Assembly: GCA_900893395.1 (NCBI GenBank)
Contig: CAAHFI010244851.1
Span: 1 to 29,820, forward strand
From: Euglena gracilis
Taxonomy: Eukaryota > Euglenozoa > Euglenophyceae > Euglenales > Euglenaceae
DNA: 29,820 nucleotides
Direction: 5' to 3'
Shown: in pieces, positions 1-9,366 of the stretch
Layout of the letters: each line of letters opens with the position of its first letter
How positions within the stretch are numbered: position 1 is the stretch's first letter
Notes under the pieces: generated by a model
What the model saw: only the letters and a program-made list of their open reading frames with translations
Database searches by the model: none
What the model was told of the DNA's origin: nothing
Translations under genes and position numbers: made by a program

Positions 1-2810
1 AATTTGCGGGCGGTGGCGTGCGTAAAAACGCAGCGGTTACCGCCCGGGAGGCGCAAAATAGCACCGGAGTAACGGACGCCCCCAAAAACGTCATTTTTCG
101 GTCATTTTCGGCCGAAATCGGCGGCGCCGGCACTCCAAAACGAGCGGTCTGCCACCGGCTAGAGGTCGGCGATCCTTTATATCATAGTTGCGAAGGGTGC
201 CGAGCAGACAGGCACAAATTTGCGGGCGGTGGCCGTGCGTAAAACGCAGCGGTTACCGCCCGGGAGGCGCAAAATAGCACCGGAGTAACGGACGCCCCAA
301 AAACGTCATTTTTCGGTCATTTTCGGCCGAAATCGGCGGCGCCGGCATCCAAAAACGAGCGGTCTGCCCCGGCTAGAGGTCGGCGATCCTTTATCATAGT
401 TGCGAAGGGTGCCGAGCAGACAGGCACAAATTTGCGGGCGGTGGGCGTGCGTAAAACGCAGCGGTTACCGCCCGGGAGGCGCAAAATAGCACCGGAGTAA
501 CGGACGCCCCAAAACGTCATTTTTCGGTCATTTTCGGCCGAAATCGGCGGCGCCGGCACTCCAAAAACGAGCGGTGCCCCGGCTAGAGGTCGGCGATCCT
601 TTATCATAGTTGCGAAGGGTGCCGAGCAGACAGGCACAAATTTGCGGGCGGTGGGCGTGCGTAAAACGCAGCGGTTACCGCCCGGGAGGCGCAAAATAGC
701 ACCGGAGTAACGGACGCCCAAAAACGTCATTTTTCGGTCATTTTCGGCCGAAATCGGCGGCGCCGGCACTCCAAAAACGAGCGGTCTGCCCCGGCTAGAG
801 GTCGGCGATCCTTTATATCATAGTTGCGAAGGGTGCCGAGCAGACAGGCACAAATTTGCGGGCGGTGGCGTGCGTAAAACGCAGCGGTTACCGCCCGGGA
901 GGCGCAAAATAGCACCGGAGTAACGGACGCCCCAAAAACGTCATTTTTCGGTCATTTTCGGCCGAAATCGGCGGCGCCGGCACTCCAAAAACGAGCGGTC
1001 TGCCCCGGCTAGAGGTCGGCGATCCTTTATCATAGTTGCGAAGGGTGCCGAGCAGACAGGCACAAATTTGCGGGCGGTGGGCGTGCGTAAAACGCAGCGT
1101 TACCGCCCGGGAGGCGCAAAATAGCACCGGAGTAACGGACGCCCCAAAAACGTCATTTTTCGGTCATTTTCGGCCGAAATCGGCGGCGCCGGCACTCCAA
1201 AAACGAGCGGTCTGCCCCGGCTAGAGGTCGGCGATCCTTTATATCATAGTTGCGAAGGGTGCCGAGCAGACAGGCACAAATTTGCGGGCGGTGGGCGTGC
1301 GTAAAACGCAGCGGTTACCGCCCGGGAGGCGCAAAATAGCACCGGAGTAACGGACGCCCCAAAAACGTCATTTTTCGGTCATTTTGCCGAAATCGGCGGC
1401 GCCGGCACTCCAAAAACGAGCGGTCTGCCCCGGCTAGAGGTCGGCGATCCTTTATCATAGTTGCGAAGGGTGCCGAGCAGACAGGCACAAATTTGCGGGC
1501 GGTGGGCGTGCGTAAAACGCAGCGGTTACCGCCCGGGAGGCGCAAAATAGCACCGGAGTAACGGACGCCCCAAAAACGTCATTTTTCGGTCATTTTCGGC
1601 CGAAATCGGCGGCGCCGGCACTCCAAAAACGAGCGGTCTGCCCCGGCTAGAGGTCGGCGATCCTTTATATCATAGTTGCGAAGGGTGCCGAGCAGACAGG
1701 CACAAATTTGCGGGCGGTGGGCGTGCGTAAAACGCAGCGGTTACCGCCCGGGAGGCGCAAAATAGCACCGGAGTAACGGACGCCCAAAAACGTCATTTTT
1801 CGGTCATTTTCGGCCGAAATCGGCGGCGCCGGCACTCCAAAAACGAGCGGTCTGCCCCGGCTAGAGGTCGGCGATCCTTTATATCATAGTTGCGAAGGTG
1901 CCGAGCAGACAGGCACAAATTTGCGGGCGGTGGGCGTGCGTAAAACGCAGCGGTTACCGCCCGGGAGGCGCAAAATAGCACCGGAGTAACGGACGCCCCA
2001 AAAACGTCATTTTTCGGTCATTTTCGGCCGAAATCGGCGGCGCCGGCACTCCAAAAACGAGCGGTCTGCCCCGGCTAGAGGTCGGCGATCCTTTATATCA
2101 TAGTTGCGAAGGGTGCCGAGCAGACAGGCACAAATTTGCGGGCGGTGGGCGTGCGTAAAACGCAGCGGTTACCGCCCGGGAGGCGCAAAATAGCACCGGA
2201 GTAACGGACGCCCAAAAACGTCATTTTTCGGTCATTTTCGGCCGAAATCGGCGGCGCCGGCATCCAAAAACGAGCGGTCTGCCCCGGCTAGAGGTCGGCG
2301 ATCCTTTATACATAGTTGCGAAGGGTGCCGAGCAGACAGGCACAAATTTGCGGGCGGTGGGCGTGCGTAAAACGCAGCGGTTACCGCCCGGGAGGCGCAA
2401 AATAGCACCGGAGTAACGGACGCCCCAAAAACGTCATTTTTCGGTCATTTTCGGCCGAAATCGGCGGCGCCGGCACTCCAAAAACGAGCGGTCTGCCCCG
2501 GCTAGAGGTCGGCGATCCTTTTATCATAGTTGCGAAGGGTGCGAGCAGAGGCACAAATTTGCGGGCGGTGGGCGTGCGTAAAACGCAGCGGTTACCGCCC
2601 GGGAGGCGCAAAATAGCACCGGAGTAACGGACGCCCCAAAAACGTCATTTTTCGGTCATTTTCGGCCGAAATCGGCGGCGCCGGCACTCCAAAAACGAGC
2701 GGTCTGCCCCGGCTAGAGGTCGGCGATCCTTTATCTGATAGTTGCGAAGGGTGCCGAGCAGACAGGCACAAATTTGCGGGCGGTGGGCGTGCGTAAAACG
2801 CAGTTACCGG
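1..2810. repeat. Left array edge, monomers with scattered small indels
   Basis: About 13 monomers carry mostly one- to seven-base changes. Examples are an extra base in the CCCCGG run near 153, loss of CT near 575, loss of a G in GCGGTTACC near 1098, loss of CG near 1386, several losses at 2530-2550, and a compact seven-base loss at 2801-2810. The mean spacing of junctions 1 to 13 is 2554/12, about 212.8 bp, slightly below the core. Most changes are losses of one or two bases, often in homopolymers. This may reflect poorly supported consensus near a contig end or genuine edge decay of the array. Confidence 0.85.
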
Positions 2811-4017
2811 GAGGCGCAAAATAGCACCGGAGTAACGGACGCCCCAAAAACGTCATTTTTCGGTCATTTTCGGCCGAAATCGGCGGCGCCGGCACTCCAA
2901 AAACGAGCGGTCTGCCCCGGCTAGAGGTCGGCGATCCTTTATCATAGTTGCGAAGGGTGCCGAGCAGACAGGCACAAATTTGCGGGCGGTGGGCGTGCGT
3001 AAAACGCAGCGGTTACCGCCCGGGAGGCGCAAAATAGCACCGGAGTAACGGACGCCCCAAAAACGTCATTTTTCGGTCATTTTCGGCCGAAATCGGCGGC
3101 GCCGGCACTCCAAAAACGAGCGGTCTGCCCCGGCTAGAGGTCGGCGATCCTTTATCATAGTTGCGAAGGGTGCCGAGCAGACAGGCACAAATTTGCGGGC
3201 GGTGGGCGTGCGTAAAACGCAGCGGTTACCGCCCGGGAGGCGCAAAATAGCACCGGAGTAACGGACGCCCCAAAAACGTCATTTTTCGGTCATTTTCGGC
3301 CGAAATCGGCGGCGCCGGCACTCCAAAAACGAGCGGTCTGCCCCGGCTAGAGGTCGGCGATCCTTTATCTGATAGTTGCGAAGGGTGCCGAGCAGACAGG
3401 CACAAATTTGCGGGCGGTGGGCGTGCGTAAAACGCAGCGGTTACCGCCCGGGAGGCGCAAAATAGCACCGGAGTAACGGACGCCCCAAAAACGTCATTTT
3501 TCGGTCATTTTCGGCCGAAATCGGCGGCGCCGGCACTCCAAAAACGAGCGGTCTGCCCCGGCTAGAGGTCGGCGATCCTTTATCATAGTTGCGAAGGGTG
3601 CCGAGCAGACAGGCACAAATTTGCGGGCGGTGGGCGTGCGTAAAACGCAGCGGTTACCGCCCGGGAGGCGCAAAATAGCACCGGAGTAACGGACGCCCCA
3701 AAAACGTCATTTTTCGGTCATTTTCGGCCGAAATCGGCGGCGCCGGCACTCCAAAAACGAGCGGTCTGCCCCGGCTAGAGGTCGGCGATCCTTTATTCAT
3801 AGTTGCGAAGGGTGCCGAGCAGACAGGCACAAATTTGCGGGCGGTGGGCGTGCGTAAAACGCAGCGGTTACCGCCCGGGAGGCGCAAAATAGCACCGGAG
3901 TAACGGACGCCCCAAAAACGTCATTTTTCGGTCATTTTCGGCCGAAATCGGCGGCGCCGGCACTCCAAAAACGAGCGGTCTGCCCCGGCTAGAGGTCGGC
4001 GATCCTTTATCTGATAG
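2730..4017 (+). repeat. Palindromic junction allele, left cluster (three copies)
   Basis: TTTATCTGATAG occurs at 2730-2741, 3364-3375 and 4006-4017, three monomers apart each time. It contains TATC-T-GATA, an odd-centred palindrome. None occurs in the core (junctions 20-99). The spacing hints at a local trimer arrangement, but three copies are too few to prove it. Confidence 0.7.
2795..2815 (+). repeat. Monomer with compact seven-base loss
   Basis: Relative to the canonical CAGCGGTTACCGCCCGGG, this copy reads CAGTTACCGGG. It has lost one arm of the GCGGT/ACCGC dyad and part of the CCCGGG site. The losses sit within inverted and direct micro-repeats, as expected for slippage or for a consensus error in a GC-rich hairpin. 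Confidence 0.8.
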
Positions 4018-4560
4018 TTGCGAAGGGTGCCGAGCAGACAGGCACAAATTTGCGGGCGGTGGGCGTGCGTAAAACGCAGCGGTTACCGCCCGGGAGGCGC
4101 AAAATAGCACCGGAGTAACGGACGCCCCAAAAACGTCATTTTTCGGTCATTTTCGGCCGAAATCGGCGGCGCCGGCACTCCAAAAACGAGCGGTCTGCCC
4201 CGGCTAGAGGTCGGCGATCCTTTATATCATAGTTGCGAAGGGTGCCGAGCAGACAGGCACAAATTTGCGGGCGGTGGGCGTGCGTAAAACGCAGCGGTTA
4301 CCGCCCGGGAGGCGCAAAATAGCACCGGAGTAACGGACGCCCCAAAAACGTCATTTTTCGGTCATTTTCGGCCGAAATCGGCGGCGCCGGCACTCCAAAA
4401 ACGAGCGGTCTGCCCCGGCTAGAGGTCGGCGATCCTTTATCATAGTTGCGAAGGGTGCCGAGCAGACAGGCACAAATTTGCGGGCGGTGGGCGTGCGTAA
4501 AACGCAGCGGTTACCGCCCGGGAGGCGCAAAATAGCACCGGAGTAACGGACGCCCCAAAA
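2811..4560. repeat. Left sub-block, clean except at the variable site
   Basis: I see no indel outside the junction site until the single A missing from the A5 run near 4560. The spacing from junction 13 (2728) to junction 20 (4219) is 1491 bases. This is exactly what the listed site alleles plus the seven-base loss at 2801-2810 predict. Alleles in order are: palindromic, short, short, palindromic, short, a 214-bp TTTATTCATAG form, palindromic, long, short. The palindromic allele (TTTATCTGATAG) occurs every third monomer here. Confidence 0.85.
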
Positions 4561-4903
4561 CGTCATTTTTCGGTCATTTTCGGCCGAAATCGGCGGCGCC
4601 GGCACTCCAAAAACGAGCGGTCTGCCCCGGCTAGAGGTCGGCGATCCTTTATATCATAGTTGCGAAGGGTGCCGAGCAGACAGGCACAAATTTGCGGGCG
4701 GTGGGCGTGCGTAAAACGCAGCGGTTACCGCCCGGGAGGCGCAAAATAGCACCGGAGTAACGGACGCCCCAAAAACGTCATTTTTCGGTCATTTTCGGCC
4801 GAAATCGGCGGCGCCGGCACTCCAAAAACGAGCGGTCTGCCCCGGCTAGAGGTCGGCGATCCTTTATATCATAGTTGCGAAGGGTGCCGAGCAGACAGGC
4901 ACA

Positions 4904-5118
4904 AATTTGCGGGCGGTGGGCGTGCGTAAAACGCAGCGGTTACCGCCCGGGAGGCGCAAAATAGCACCGGAGTAACGGACGCCCCAAAAACGTCATTTTT
5001 CGGTCATTTTCGGCCGAAATCGGCGGCGCCGGCACTCCAAAAACGAGCGGTCTGCCCCGGCTAGAGGTCGGCGATCCTTTATATCATAGTTGCGAAGGGT
5101 GCCGAGCAGACAGGCACA
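4904..5118 (+). repeat. Reference long monomer (215 bp)
   Basis: This copy is identical by eye to the 213-bp copy that follows it, except for an extra AT in the variable site (TTTATATCATAG at 5078-5089). Composition by hand count is A 51, C 59, G 68, T 37, with 27 CpG. The 215-bp length is not a multiple of three, so a mixture of 213- and 215-bp units shifts the reading frame at nearly every second copy. This further argues against any translated role. Confidence 0.95.
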
Positions 5119-5137
5119 AATTTGCGGGCGGTGGGCG

Positions 5138-5246
5138 TGCGTAAAACGCAGCGGTTACCGCCCGGGAGGCGCAAAATAGCACCGGAGTAACGGACGCCCC
5201 AAAAACGTCATTTTTCGGTCATTTTCGGCCGAAATCGGCGGCGCCG
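5138..5246 (+). repeat. Cluster of short dyad symmetries within the monomer (example)
   Basis: In the reference copy, consecutive inverted repeats are: TGCGT-AAA-ACGCA (5138-5150); GCGGT-T-ACCGC (5151-5161); CGCC-CGGGA-GGCG (5159-5171); CCAAAAA-CGTCA-TTTTT with GG after one extra C (5199-5218); TTTCGGCCGAAA, a perfect 12-base palindrome (5223-5234); and CGGCGCCG (5239-5246). All recur in each canonical monomer. Short dyads are a known trait of many centromeric satellites lacking a CENP-B box, but no function can be assigned from sequence alone. Confidence 0.75.
5208..5228 (+). repeat. Internal near-duplicate inside the monomer (11 and 10 bp)
   Basis: TCATTTTTCGG (5208-5218) is followed at once by TCATTTTCGG (5219-5228), differing by one T. 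It is a small tandem duplication present in every canonical copy. A second shared word, CCAAAAACG, occurs twice per monomer (5200-5208 and about 53 bases further on). These may be traces of how the unit was built from shorter pieces. Confidence 0.8.
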
Positions 5247-5292
5247 GCACTCCAAAAACGAGCGGTCTGCCCCGGCTAGAGGTCGGCGATCC

Positions 5293-5302
5293 TTTATCAT
5301 AG
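5293..5302 (+). other. Variable junction site, short allele (example)
   Basis: TTTATCATAG is the short form of the one polymorphic site in the monomer. The long form TTTATATCATAG (example 5078-5089) has one extra AT. Other forms are TTTATCTGATAG (eight copies), TTTATTCATAG (junctions 18, 116, 121 and 137, with a related form at 119) and TTTATATAG (near 7647 and 23687). Further singletons lie in the right edge. The short form is the simplest link between the others, since the long form adds AT and the palindromic form adds TG. Confidence 0.9.
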
Positions 5303-5311
5303 TTGCGAAGG

Positions 5312-5337
5312 GTGCCGAGCAGACAGGCACAAATTTG
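5312..5337 (+). repeat. GTGCC/GGCAC hairpin abutting CAAATTTG (example)
   Basis: GTGCC at 5312-5316 can pair with GGCAC at 5326-5330 across a nine-base loop. The last C of the stem begins the palindrome CAAATTTG (5330-5337). The arrangement is preserved in all core copies. It is the strongest perfect stem in the second half of the monomer. It is too short to call an RNA element or terminator. Confidence 0.6.
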
Positions 5338-8300
5338 CGGGCGGTGGGCGTGCGTAAAACGCAGCGGTTACCGCCCGGGAGGCGCAAAATAGCACCGGAG
5401 TAACGGACGCCCCAAAAACGTCATTTTTCGGTCATTTTCGGCCGAAATCGGCGGCGCCGGCACTCCAAAAACGAGCGGTCTGCCCCGGCTAGAGGTCGGC
5501 GATCCTTTATCATAGTTGCGAAGGGTGCCGAGCAGACAGGCACAAATTTGCGGGCGGTGGGCGTGCGTAAAACGCAGCGGTTACCGCCCGGGAGGCGCAA
5601 AATAGCACCGGAGTAACGGACGCCCCAAAAACGTCATTTTTCGGTCATTTTCGGCCGAAATCGGCGGCGCCGGCACTCCAAAAACGAGCGGTCTGCCCCG
5701 GCTAGAGGTCGGCGATCCTTTATATCATAGTTGCGAAGGGTGCCGAGCAGACAGGCACAAATTTGCGGGCGGTGGGCGTGCGTAAAACGCAGCGGTTACC
5801 GCCCGGGAGGCGCAAAATAGCACCGGAGTAACGGACGCCCCAAAAACGTCATTTTTCGGTCATTTTCGGCCGAAATCGGCGGCGCCGGCACTCCAAAAAC
5901 GAGCGGTCTGCCCCGGCTAGAGGTCGGCGATCCTTTATATCATAGTTGCGAAGGGTGCCGAGCAGACAGGCACAAATTTGCGGGCGGTGGGCGTGCGTAA
6001 AACGCAGCGGTTACCGCCCGGGAGGCGCAAAATAGCACCGGAGTAACGGACGCCCCAAAAACGTCATTTTTCGGTCATTTTCGGCCGAAATCGGCGGCGC
6101 CGGCACTCCAAAAACGAGCGGTCTGCCCCGGCTAGAGGTCGGCGATCCTTTATATCATAGTTGCGAAGGGTGCCGAGCAGACAGGCACAAATTTGCGGGC
6201 GGTGGGCGTGCGTAAAACGCAGCGGTTACCGCCCGGGAGGCGCAAAATAGCACCGGAGTAACGGACGCCCCAAAAACGTCATTTTTCGGTCATTTTCGGC
6301 CGAAATCGGCGGCGCCGGCACTCCAAAAACGAGCGGTCTGCCCCGGCTAGAGGTCGGCGATCCTTTATCATAGTTGCGAAGGGTGCCGAGCAGACAGGCA
6401 CAAATTTGCGGGCGGTGGGCGTGCGTAAAACGCAGCGGTTACCGCCCGGGAGGCGCAAAATAGCACCGGAGTAACGGACGCCCCAAAAACGTCATTTTTC
6501 GGTCATTTTCGGCCGAAATCGGCGGCGCCGGCACTCCAAAAACGAGCGGTCTGCCCCGGCTAGAGGTCGGCGATCCTTTATATCATAGTTGCGAAGGGTG
6601 CCGAGCAGACAGGCACAAATTTGCGGGCGGTGGGCGTGCGTAAAACGCAGCGGTTACCGCCCGGGAGGCGCAAAATAGCACCGGAGTAACGGACGCCCCA
6701 AAAACGTCATTTTTCGGTCATTTTCGGCCGAAATCGGCGGCGCCGGCACTCCAAAAACGAGCGGTCTGCCCCGGCTAGAGGTCGGCGATCCTTTATCATA
6801 GTTGCGAAGGGTGCCGAGCAGACAGGCACAAATTTGCGGGCGGTGGGCGTGCGTAAAACGCAGCGGTTACCGCCCGGGAGGCGCAAAATAGCACCGGAGT
6901 AACGGACGCCCCAAAAACGTCATTTTTCGGTCATTTTCGGCCGAAATCGGCGGCGCCGGCACTCCAAAAACGAGCGGTCTGCCCCGGCTAGAGGTCGGCG
7001 ATCCTTTATCATAGTTGCGAAGGGTGCCGAGCAGACAGGCACAAATTTGCGGGCGGTGGGCGTGCGTAAAACGCAGCGGTTACCGCCCGGGAGGCGCAAA
7101 ATAGCACCGGAGTAACGGACGCCCCAAAAACGTCATTTTTCGGTCATTTTCGGCCGAAATCGGCGGCGCCGGCACTCCAAAAACGAGCGGTCTGCCCCGG
7201 CTAGAGGTCGGCGATCCTTTATCATAGTTGCGAAGGGTGCCGAGCAGACAGGCACAAATTTGCGGGCGGTGGGCGTGCGTAAAACGCAGCGGTTACCGCC
7301 CGGGAGGCGCAAAATAGCACCGGAGTAACGGACGCCCCAAAAACGTCATTTTTCGGTCATTTTCGGCCGAAATCGGCGGCGCCGGCACTCCAAAAACGAG
7401 CGGTCTGCCCCGGCTAGAGGTCGGCGATCCTTTATATCATAGTTGCGAAGGGTGCCGAGCAGACAGGCACAAATTTGCGGGCGGTGGGCGTGCGTAAAAC
7501 GCAGCGGTTACCGCCCGGGAGGCGCAAAATAGCACCGGAGTAACGGACGCCCCAAAAACGTCATTTTTCGGTCATTTTCGGCCGAAATCGGCGGCGCCGG
7601 CACTCCAAAAACGAGCGGTCTGCCCCGGCTAGAGGTCGGCGATCCTTTATATAGTTGCGAAGGGTGCCGAGCAGACAGGCACAAATTTGCGGGCGGTGGG
7701 CGTGCGTAAAACGCAGCGGTTACCGCCCGGGAGGCGCAAAATAGCACCGGAGTAACGGACGCCCCAAAAACGTCATTTTTCGGTCATTTTCGGCCGAAAT
7801 CGGCGGCGCCGGCACTCCAAAAACGAGCGGTCTGCCCCGGCTAGAGGTCGGCGATCCTTTATATCATAGTTGCGAAGGGTGCCGAGCAGACAGGCACAAA
7901 TTTGCGGGCGGTGGGCGTGCGTAAAACGCAGCGGTTACCGCCCGGGAGGCGCAAAATAGCACCGGAGTAACGGACGCCCCAAAAACGTCATTTTTCGGTC
8001 ATTTTCGGCCGAAATCGGCGGCGCCGGCACTCCAAAAACGAGCGGTCTGCCCCGGCTAGAGGTCGGCGATCCTTTATCATAGTTGCGAAGGGTGCCGAGC
8101 AGACAGGCACAAATTTGCGGGCGGTGGGCGTGCGTAAAACGCAGCGGTTACCGCCCGGGAGGCGCAAAATAGCACCGGAGTAACGGACGCCCCAAAAACG
8201 TCATTTTTCGGTCATTTTCGGCCGAAATCGGCGGCGCCGGCACTCCAAAAACGAGCGGTCTGCCCCGGCTAGAGGTCGGCGATCCTTTATATCATAGTTG

Positions 8301-9366
8301 CGAAGGGTGCCGAGCAGACAGGCACAAATTTGCGGGCGGTGGGCGTGCGTAAAACGCAGCGGTTACCGCCCGGGAGGCGCAAAATAGCACCGGAGTAACG
8401 GACGCCCCAAAAACGTCATTTTTCGGTCATTTTCGGCCGAAATCGGCGGCGCCGGCACTCCAAAAACGAGCGGTCTGCCCCGGCTAGAGGTCGGCGATCC
8501 TTTATCATAGTTGCGAAGGGTGCCGAGCAGACAGGCACAAATTTGCGGGCGGTGGGCGTGCGTAAAACGCAGCGGTTACCGCCCGGGAGGCGCAAAATAG
8601 CACCGGAGTAACGGACGCCCCAAAAACGTCATTTTTCGGTCATTTTCGGCCGAAATCGGCGGCGCCGGCACTCCAAAAACGAGCGGTCTGCCCCGGCTAG
8701 AGGTCGGCGATCCTTTATATCATAGTTGCGAAGGGTGCCGAGCAGACAGGCACAAATTTGCGGGCGGTGGGCGTGCGTAAAACGCAGCGGTTACCGCCCG
8801 GGAGGCGCAAAATAGCACCGGAGTAACGGACGCCCCAAAAACGTCATTTTTCGGTCATTTTCGGCCGAAATCGGCGGCGCCGGCACTCCAAAAACGAGCG
8901 GTCTGCCCCGGCTAGAGGTCGGCGATCCTTTATCATAGTTGCGAAGGGTGCCGAGCAGACAGGCACAAATTTGCGGGCGGTGGGCGTGCGTAAAACGCAG
9001 CGGTTACCGCCCGGGAGGCGCAAAATAGCACCGGAGTAACGGACGCCCCAAAAACGTCATTTTTCGGTCATTTTCGGCCGAAATCGGCGGCGCCGGCACT
9101 CCAAAAACGAGCGGTCTGCCCCGGCTAGAGGTCGGCGATCCTTTATATCATAGTTGCGAAGGGTGCCGAGCAGACAGGCACAAATTTGCGGGCGGTGGGC
9201 GTGCGTAAAACGCAGCGGTTACCGCCCGGGAGGCGCAAAATAGCACCGGAGTAACGGACGCCCCAAAAACGTCATTTTTCGGTCATTTTCGGCCGAAATC
9301 GGCGGCGCCGGCACTCCAAAAACGAGCGGTCTGCCCCGGCTAGAGGTCGGCGATCCTTTATCATAG

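Larger units (their letters stand above)
5119..5331 (+). repeat. Reference short monomer (213 bp)
   Basis: This is a canonical core copy, phased to begin at AATTTGCGGG. In order it holds a TGCGT/ACGCA hairpin, a GCGGT/ACCGC dyad, a SmaI-type CCCGGG, an A5/T5 inverted repeat, a near-duplicate TCATTTTTCGG/TCATTTTCGG, the palindrome TTTCGGCCGAAA, a CGGCGCCG palindrome, a second CCAAAAACG, a GGTCGGCGATCC segment, the variable TTTATCATAG site and a GTGCC/GGCAC hairpin. The phase is arbitrary, because nothing in the sequence marks a natural start of the unit. Confidence 0.95.

Noticed and set aside
317-853. Open reading frames of 150 codons or so on the minus strand (also 23389-23853 and 27308-27679)
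   Set aside because: They are the satellite read through one or two monomers. They exceed the usual limit only where indels or the palindromic junction allele shift the frame. Canonical monomers have stops in all six frames, and the peptides (for example the repeated PAPPISAENDRK) look like no protein family.
2730-2755. Hammerhead ribozyme core (CUGAUGA ... GAA)
   Set aside because: The palindromic allele gives CTGATAG followed by GAA, but the conserved GA of CUGANGA is replaced by AG, there is no flanking stem arrangement, and most copies lack even this word.
5078-5089. TATA box or bacterial -10 element in TTTATATCATAG
   Set aside because: Half of the copies lack the AT needed for TATA, there is no paired upstream element, and there is no gene to drive.
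5206-5236. Dinoflagellate-type spliced leader, 5S rRNA or other tandem small-RNA gene
   Set aside because: CGGTCATTTTCGGCC only loosely resembles the spliced leader word GCCATTTTGGC. I see no splice donor context, Sm site, 5S internal control box or conserved RNA core.
5219-5245. CENP-B box (TTCG, four bases, A, two bases, CGGG)
   Set aside because: TTCGGCCGAAATCGGC is the nearest word, but the spacing is off by one base and it ends CGGC instead of CGGG. The minus-strand candidates fail in the last half.
5281-5293. Pol III B box at GGTCGGCGATCC
   Set aside because: It is one base too long and lacks the GTTCGA core. There is no A box at a proper distance and no tRNA fold.
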